64,000 nt of DNA, taken from contig CAJUQH010000009.1 in the NCBI GenBank assembly GCA_910588095.1, positions 1-64,000 of the forward strand, written 5' to 3'. The position numbers and the translations under genes were made by a program. The notes under the pieces are model-generated. The model saw nothing but the letters and a program-made list of their open reading frames with translations, was not told the DNA's origin and searched no databases. Within the stretch, counting starts at the first letter, position 1; every line of letters starts with the position of its first letter. Shown piece after piece: positions 62,515-64,000 of this stretch. The stretch comes from an uncultured Eggerthellaceae bacterium (GTDB taxonomy: Bacteria > Actinomycetota > Coriobacteriia > Coriobacteriales > Eggerthellaceae).

Positions 62515-62982
62515 ATGAAGATAGTGAGCGAGTTCCGCGAGTTCATCGAGCGCGGCAATGTCATGGACATGGCCGTGGGCATCATCGTCGGCGCGGCGTT
62601 CACCGCTATCGTCACGTCGCTGGTGGACAACATCATCACGCCGTTCATCACGCTGGTGACCGGCGGCAACGGCACCGAGGTGAAGGGGCTTTCGATTCCT
62701 GTGCCGGGCACCGAGAACGGCATCGACTTCGGGGCGTTCATTGGGGCGGTCATCAACTTCCTCATCATCGCGTTCGTGGTGTTCCTCATGGTGAAGGCCA
62801 TGAACAAGCTGCGCGACAAGGGCGCGAAGGTGCTCGGCAAGAACGGCGAGGAGCTGCAAGAGAAGGCGCCGGCGTGCCCCTATTGCCTGGAGAACGTGCT
62901 GGAGGGGGCCACGCGCTGCCCGCATTGTGCGGCTGAGCTGCCCGCACCTGCCGCGCCTACCGTGGTGGCGGCTGAGGGATAG
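62515..62982 (+). CDS. mscL: Large-conductance mechanosensitive channel MscL with C-terminal zinc ribbon
   Basis: 155 residues. FREFIERGNVMDMAVGIIVGAAFTAIVTSLVDNIITP is the pore-lining TM1; a second helix (about 80-103) follows. After the usual C-terminal helix there is CPYCLENVLEGATRCPHC, a two-CxxC zinc ribbon that also occurs in MscL of other Gram-positive bacteria. It opens under membrane tension to release solutes in osmotic downshock. Confidence 0.95.
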   Translation: MKIVSEFREFIERGNVMDMAVGIIVGAAFTAIVTSLVDNIITPFITLVTGGNGTEVKGLSIPVPGTENGIDFGAFIGAVINFLIIAFVVFLMVKAMNKLRDKGAKVLGKNGEELQEKAPACPYCLENVLEGATRCPHCAAELPAPAAPTVVAAEG

Positions 62983-63010
62983 GATTCCCTGCGCCGACGC
63001 CTGGCCTACG

Positions 63011-63048
63011 AGGAGCGGATGTCGCCTGGGGCCATTCAGGCGGCTCCT
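63011..63048 (+). terminator. Possible terminator after mscL
   Basis: AGGAGC/GCTCCT and CGCCTG/CAGGCG form a stem with one bulge. The following bases are only mildly T-rich. Confidence 0.4.
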
Positions 63049-63130
63049 TGGCCTTCTCGTGGCCTGTGGGGCGGTCGCTGGGCGAGCTGCCGTTCGAGCT
63101 TGCTGCCGCCCGATTGCTGACGCGTTGCGC

Positions 63131-63712
63131 CTAAGCCTCCTTCTTCGAGCAGAGCAGCAGGATGCCCGAGACTATGTTCACGAAGATGAGCGTGCATACG
63201 CCCAGGGCCACGGTGTTGGGCTTCGTGCCTTTGTAGATGCCCCAGGTGCGCACTGTCATGGGTATCATCCAGGCCAGCGGGATGATGAGCCAGCAGCATC
63301 CGGCGATGGTGATGAGGTTCAGGATGAAGGCGATGAGCCGCAGCGTGCGGTCGGTGTCGGTCATGGTGTAGACGACCGGAACCGTGGTGCCGGCGGGTGC
63401 GGACTGCTGGACGTTGACGGTCACCGTGGGCTGGGGCGCTTGGGCGGCTGCGGCGGTCGTGGCGGCCTGGGTGGCGTCAGCGGCGGGTTGCGCAGCGGCT
63501 GCGGCGGGCTGGGCGTCAGCGGTTGCGGCATGATGGTCGCTGGCTGGCTGGGCGTTGGCAGCCGTGGTGGGCTGCGCGGCGGCTGCGGCGGTCGTGGCGG
63601 CCGGTTGCCCCTGGGCGGGCGCGTAGTGGTCGGTCCATGCGGCGCCGTCCCAGTAGCGCAGCTTCGTCGTGTCGCCCATCGGGTCCGGATACCAACCTGC
63701 TTCTGCCGCCAT
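63131..63712 (-). CDS. DUF2510 membrane protein
   Basis: 193 residues from ATG 63712 after GGAGAGG. The N-terminal DUF2510 motif AGWYPDPMGDTTKLRYWDGAAWTDHY is followed by a low-complexity Ala/Gln/Thr spacer (about 35-100) and two membrane helices (about 128-152 and 166-187). DUF2510 is common in actinobacterial membrane proteins and is of unknown function. It converges on mscL. Confidence 0.85.
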   Translation of the reverse strand: MAAEAGWYPDPMGDTTKLRYWDGAAWTDHYAPAQGQPAATTAAAAAQPTTAANAQPASDHHAATADAQPAAAAAQPAADATQAATTAAAAQAPQPTVTVNVQQSAPAGTTVPVVYTMTDTDRTLRLIAFILNLITIAGCCWLIIPLAWMIPMTVRTWGIYKGTKPNTVALGVCTLIFVNIVSGILLLCSKKEA

Positions 63713-64000
63713 GAGCCTCTCCTTAAGTCTCAACTTCTCTCTCGCAACCAGTATAGGGCATCACCGGTGGGGGGTTCTGTACTATCGGCGATACATACGC
63801 AACGCGTCATACCAAGAGAGCCTTTGGTGGGCAATATGGTTAATATGTATCGTTTAATCTGCCTTTTCTTGGAATAAGGAGCTGGTTCTTTTGTGCTTAG
63901 ATGCTTGAAGATTATGGCATAAGTGCATTCAGGCATGATTCAAGGGTGGTATCACGCTTTGCAATTGCCATGTCCCATAGGGTTGACTTGTGAGAAGCCC
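63713..64000. other. AT-richer terminal intergenic region
   Basis: No gene is supported. On the minus strand TATACT near 63756-63751 could be the -10 box of the DUF2510 gene. The right part is lower in GC than the housekeeping genes and may lead into another accessory region beyond the window. Confidence 0.35.

Noticed and set aside
1..64000. tRNA, rRNA, classical insertion sequences or prophage genes
   Set aside because: No cloverleaf, rRNA segment, transposase or phage structural gene could be supported on either strand.

Overview
The window is GC-rich, has dense co-directional gene blocks, and carries a diaminopimelate-type peptidoglycan operon, rubredoxin and a four-subunit 2-oxoacid:ferredoxin oxidoreductase. 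Together with high-GC Gram-positive style housekeeping proteins this points to an anaerobic actinobacterium of the class Coriobacteriia, most likely the Eggerthellaceae (gut anaerobes). The assignment is inferred from gene content and protein style; no rRNA lies in the window.

Layout. 1-9.6 kb is an accessory surface-protein locus. It holds the 3' end of one large protein with a DUF6273-like C-terminus, then two BspA-like leucine-rich-repeat (LRR) proteins. Between them sit a DUF4143-type ATPase with a repeat array and a small helix-turn-helix gene. 10-11.5 kb carries rubredoxin (minus strand) and a XerD-type recombinase. 11.8-27.2 kb is a division and cell-wall (dcw) cluster: mraZ-rsmH-ftsL-like-ftsI-murE-murF-mraY-murD-ftsW-murG-murC-murB-ftsQ, followed by galU. 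28.3-31.6 kb is a third complete LRR surface protein with a long foldable leader. 31.9-46 kb is housekeeping: rarA, a DUF948-like protein, an AI-2E family permease, alaS, ruvX, mltG, a YqeG-like phosphatase, aroE-aroC-aroK-aroB-aroQ and an M24 peptidase. 46-51.1 kb is a second accessory block: a second DUF4143 ATPase with its own repeat array, then a fourth complete LRR protein. 51.1-64 kb is housekeeping again: an orphan peptide-binding lipoprotein (minus strand), porG-D-A-B, rplM-rpsI, pyrH-frr-uppS-cdsA-dxr, a glutaredoxin-like gene, mscL and a DUF2510 membrane protein.

The most unusual content is the LRR surface-protein system. Three of the four complete LRR genes have a run of exactly eight G residues right after the signal-peptide region, in a nearly identical module that closes two reading frames with TAG and TAA. 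In all three the signal peptide and the LRR body are out of frame by the same amount. Nine (or six) Gs, or a -1 slip, would join them. This looks like a repeated phase-variation or slippage switch set to OFF in this assembly. The fourth gene (28582-31632) lacks the tract and is open. The genes share a promoter type, a hairpin that presents the Shine-Dalgarno in its loop, seven in-frame copies of a 51-bp palindromic repeat, and (in three) a common C-terminal domain.

Two DUF4143 ATPase cassettes of almost the same size (about 1.53 kb) lie beside these genes. Each has a phased repeat array (33-bp or 32-bp period) just upstream, and each is bounded by duplicated sequence, which suggests a small mobile or exchangeable unit.
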